Source: Elusimicrobia bacterium CG1_02_37_114 (GTDB lineage Bacteria; Elusimicrobiota; Endomicrobiia; CG1-02-37-114). From it: DNA of 50,710 nucleotides. Location of the stretch: positions 1 to 50,710 of the forward strand of contig MNXB01000120.1 of NCBI GenBank assembly GCA_001871125.1, given 5' to 3'. Below are positions 50,224 through 50,710 of the stretch, piece by piece (the first letter of the stretch is position 1; each line of letters begins with the position of its first letter). The position numbers were made by a program, and so were the translations under genes. A model generated the notes under the pieces. The model was given only the letters and a program-made list of their open reading frames with translations. It had not been told where the DNA came from and searched no databases.

Positions 50224-50388
50224 AATAATAATTTTGCCCAGGGATTGTGTAATACAATTCCGGGTGTTGATGGCGTTGACTATATAGCATTATTGAGCAA
50301 GATAGAATAATTAGAAAAGAAATTAACAGAATTAACGGGACTGGTGAATGAACTAACCAAACTAATAAAAAAGTATAGTAGTAGGTGA
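50224..50388 (+). pseudogene. C-terminal remnant resembling a tail-fibre/S74 chaperone end
   Basis: The plus-strand frame reads IPGVDGVDYIALLSKIE, TAA (50308-50310), then LEKKLTELTGLVNELTKLI to TGA 50386. A GVDYxxL segment followed by a leucine-heptad coiled coil is how endosialidase-type intramolecular chaperones end. It has no start and is interrupted by a stop. The gap 50389-50523 shows nothing else convincing. Confidence 0.35.
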
Positions 50389-50523
50389 ATAAAACAGCAT
50401 AAAAAATTTTCACCCACCGACGAAAAAAAGCAGGTATAAAATCCTCACCGGTGCCGGAATCGTTCGTTATAGGGCAACTGTGTGCGTCCTGGGAATCCGG
50501 ATTGACTGAAATTAGCAAAAAAA

Positions 50524-50710
50524 TCATTCACCAAGTAATTCCTTAATCTTTTTGCGTAATTCTCCAAGTCCTACTGGTTTTTCAAAATAAGCTGAAATTT
50601 TAGATGTGTAGTTTTTATGGTTTTCTTTAAAACCCTTATCTGCTGTACACATTACTACTGTTGGAAGAGTTGCAGACTTTTCTCTTATTTTTTTAAGTAT
50701 TTCCAATCCA
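50524..50710 (-). CDS. Response regulator receiver domain, C-terminal part
   Basis: The gene enters from beyond the window end; about 61 codons are visible, ending at TGA 50524-50526. The sequence GLEILKKIREKSATLPTVVM, then CTA with the conserved Thr, and YFEKPVGLGELRKKIKELL with the conserved Lys-Pro match the second half of a CheY-like receiver. The phospho-acceptor Asp would be outside the window. No output domain follows, so it is a stand-alone receiver or the end of a hybrid protein. Confidence 0.75.
   Translation of the reverse strand, partial: GLEILKKIREKSATLPTVVMCTADKGFKENHKNYTSKISAYFEKPVGLGELRKKIKELLGE

Noticed and set aside
50195-50527. Minus-strand 110-codon ORF overlapping the response regulator stop by 4 bases
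   Set aside because: Its translation is compositionally odd and it lies opposite the plus-strand coiled-coil remnant; no family features are seen.
1-50710. tRNA, rRNA or riboswitch genes
   Set aside because: Intergenic regions were read on both strands and no cloverleaf, rRNA or known riboswitch core was recognised; short RNAs cannot be excluded without a covariance search.

Overview
The window is a low-GC (clearly AT-rich), gene-dense piece of a bacterial chromosome. The bacterium looks uncultivated and probably Gram-negative-type: there are a lipobox signal peptide, an outer-membrane-like beta-barrel protein, non-mevalonate isoprenoid genes (IspD, IspH), a bacterial sigma-70, FtsH and ribosomal proteins S1, S9, S21 and L13. 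The phylum cannot be fixed from sequence alone. The code is standard: TAA, TAG and TGA all end genes. No rRNA or tRNA gene was seen.

Layout. 1-890: a small ORF coupled to an AbiEii/MenT-like nucleotidyltransferase. 1050-4659: ndk, an HMGL-type synthase (homocitrate synthase family, possibly Re-citrate synthase) and, convergently, GTP-dependent PEP carboxykinase. 4742-9543 (minus): an rpsU-NIF3-dnaG-rpoD block. 9768-13077 (minus): HIT, DUF3467, a small membrane protein, an M20 peptidase and nnrD. 13160-15938 (minus): two orphan ATPases flanking acpS. 16036-22877 (minus): rpsI-rplM, pdxJ, a 24-codon remnant of ybbR, cdaA, folP, folE, ftsH, tilS and a short ferritin-like ORF. 23524-25265 (plus): a lipoprotein and ispD. 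25266-28800: an accessory island with an ATPase, an MNT/HEPN pair, an HTH-nucleotidyltransferase, a broken HEPN, and a cas1 fragment joined to a CRISPR repeat. 28868-36206 (plus): tyrA-plsC-ispH-rpsA, a metalloprotease/propeller/barrel protein and a DJ-1 protein. 36298-47556: a carbohydrate cluster (URO-D-like methyltransferase relatives, GH28, a clan-A glycosidase, GH116, a sugar isomerase/epimerase) that has been broken up by an ISL3-type IS, nonsense mutations and duplicated fragments. 47557-50710: an exported isoaspartyl methyltransferase, another ATPase, decayed fragments and the end of a response regulator.

The most striking theme is a mosaic of small palindromic repeats scattered through the whole window. 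They include REP/BIME-like hairpins flanked by GTAG/CTAC, and hairpins whose loops carry the same 21-nt insertion. Copies sit in intergenic regions, but also in frame inside two metabolic genes (three 24-bp units in PEP carboxykinase; a 36-bp palindrome in the HMGL-type synthase). Others supply the last codons and stop of genes (nnrD and a URO-D gene), and one cluster duplicated 13 bp around the ndk start codon. A separate repeat of about 75 bp forms the 3' ends of two unrelated accessory genes. Several accessory genes have near-consensus promoters overlapped or followed by inverted repeats, suggesting autoregulation.
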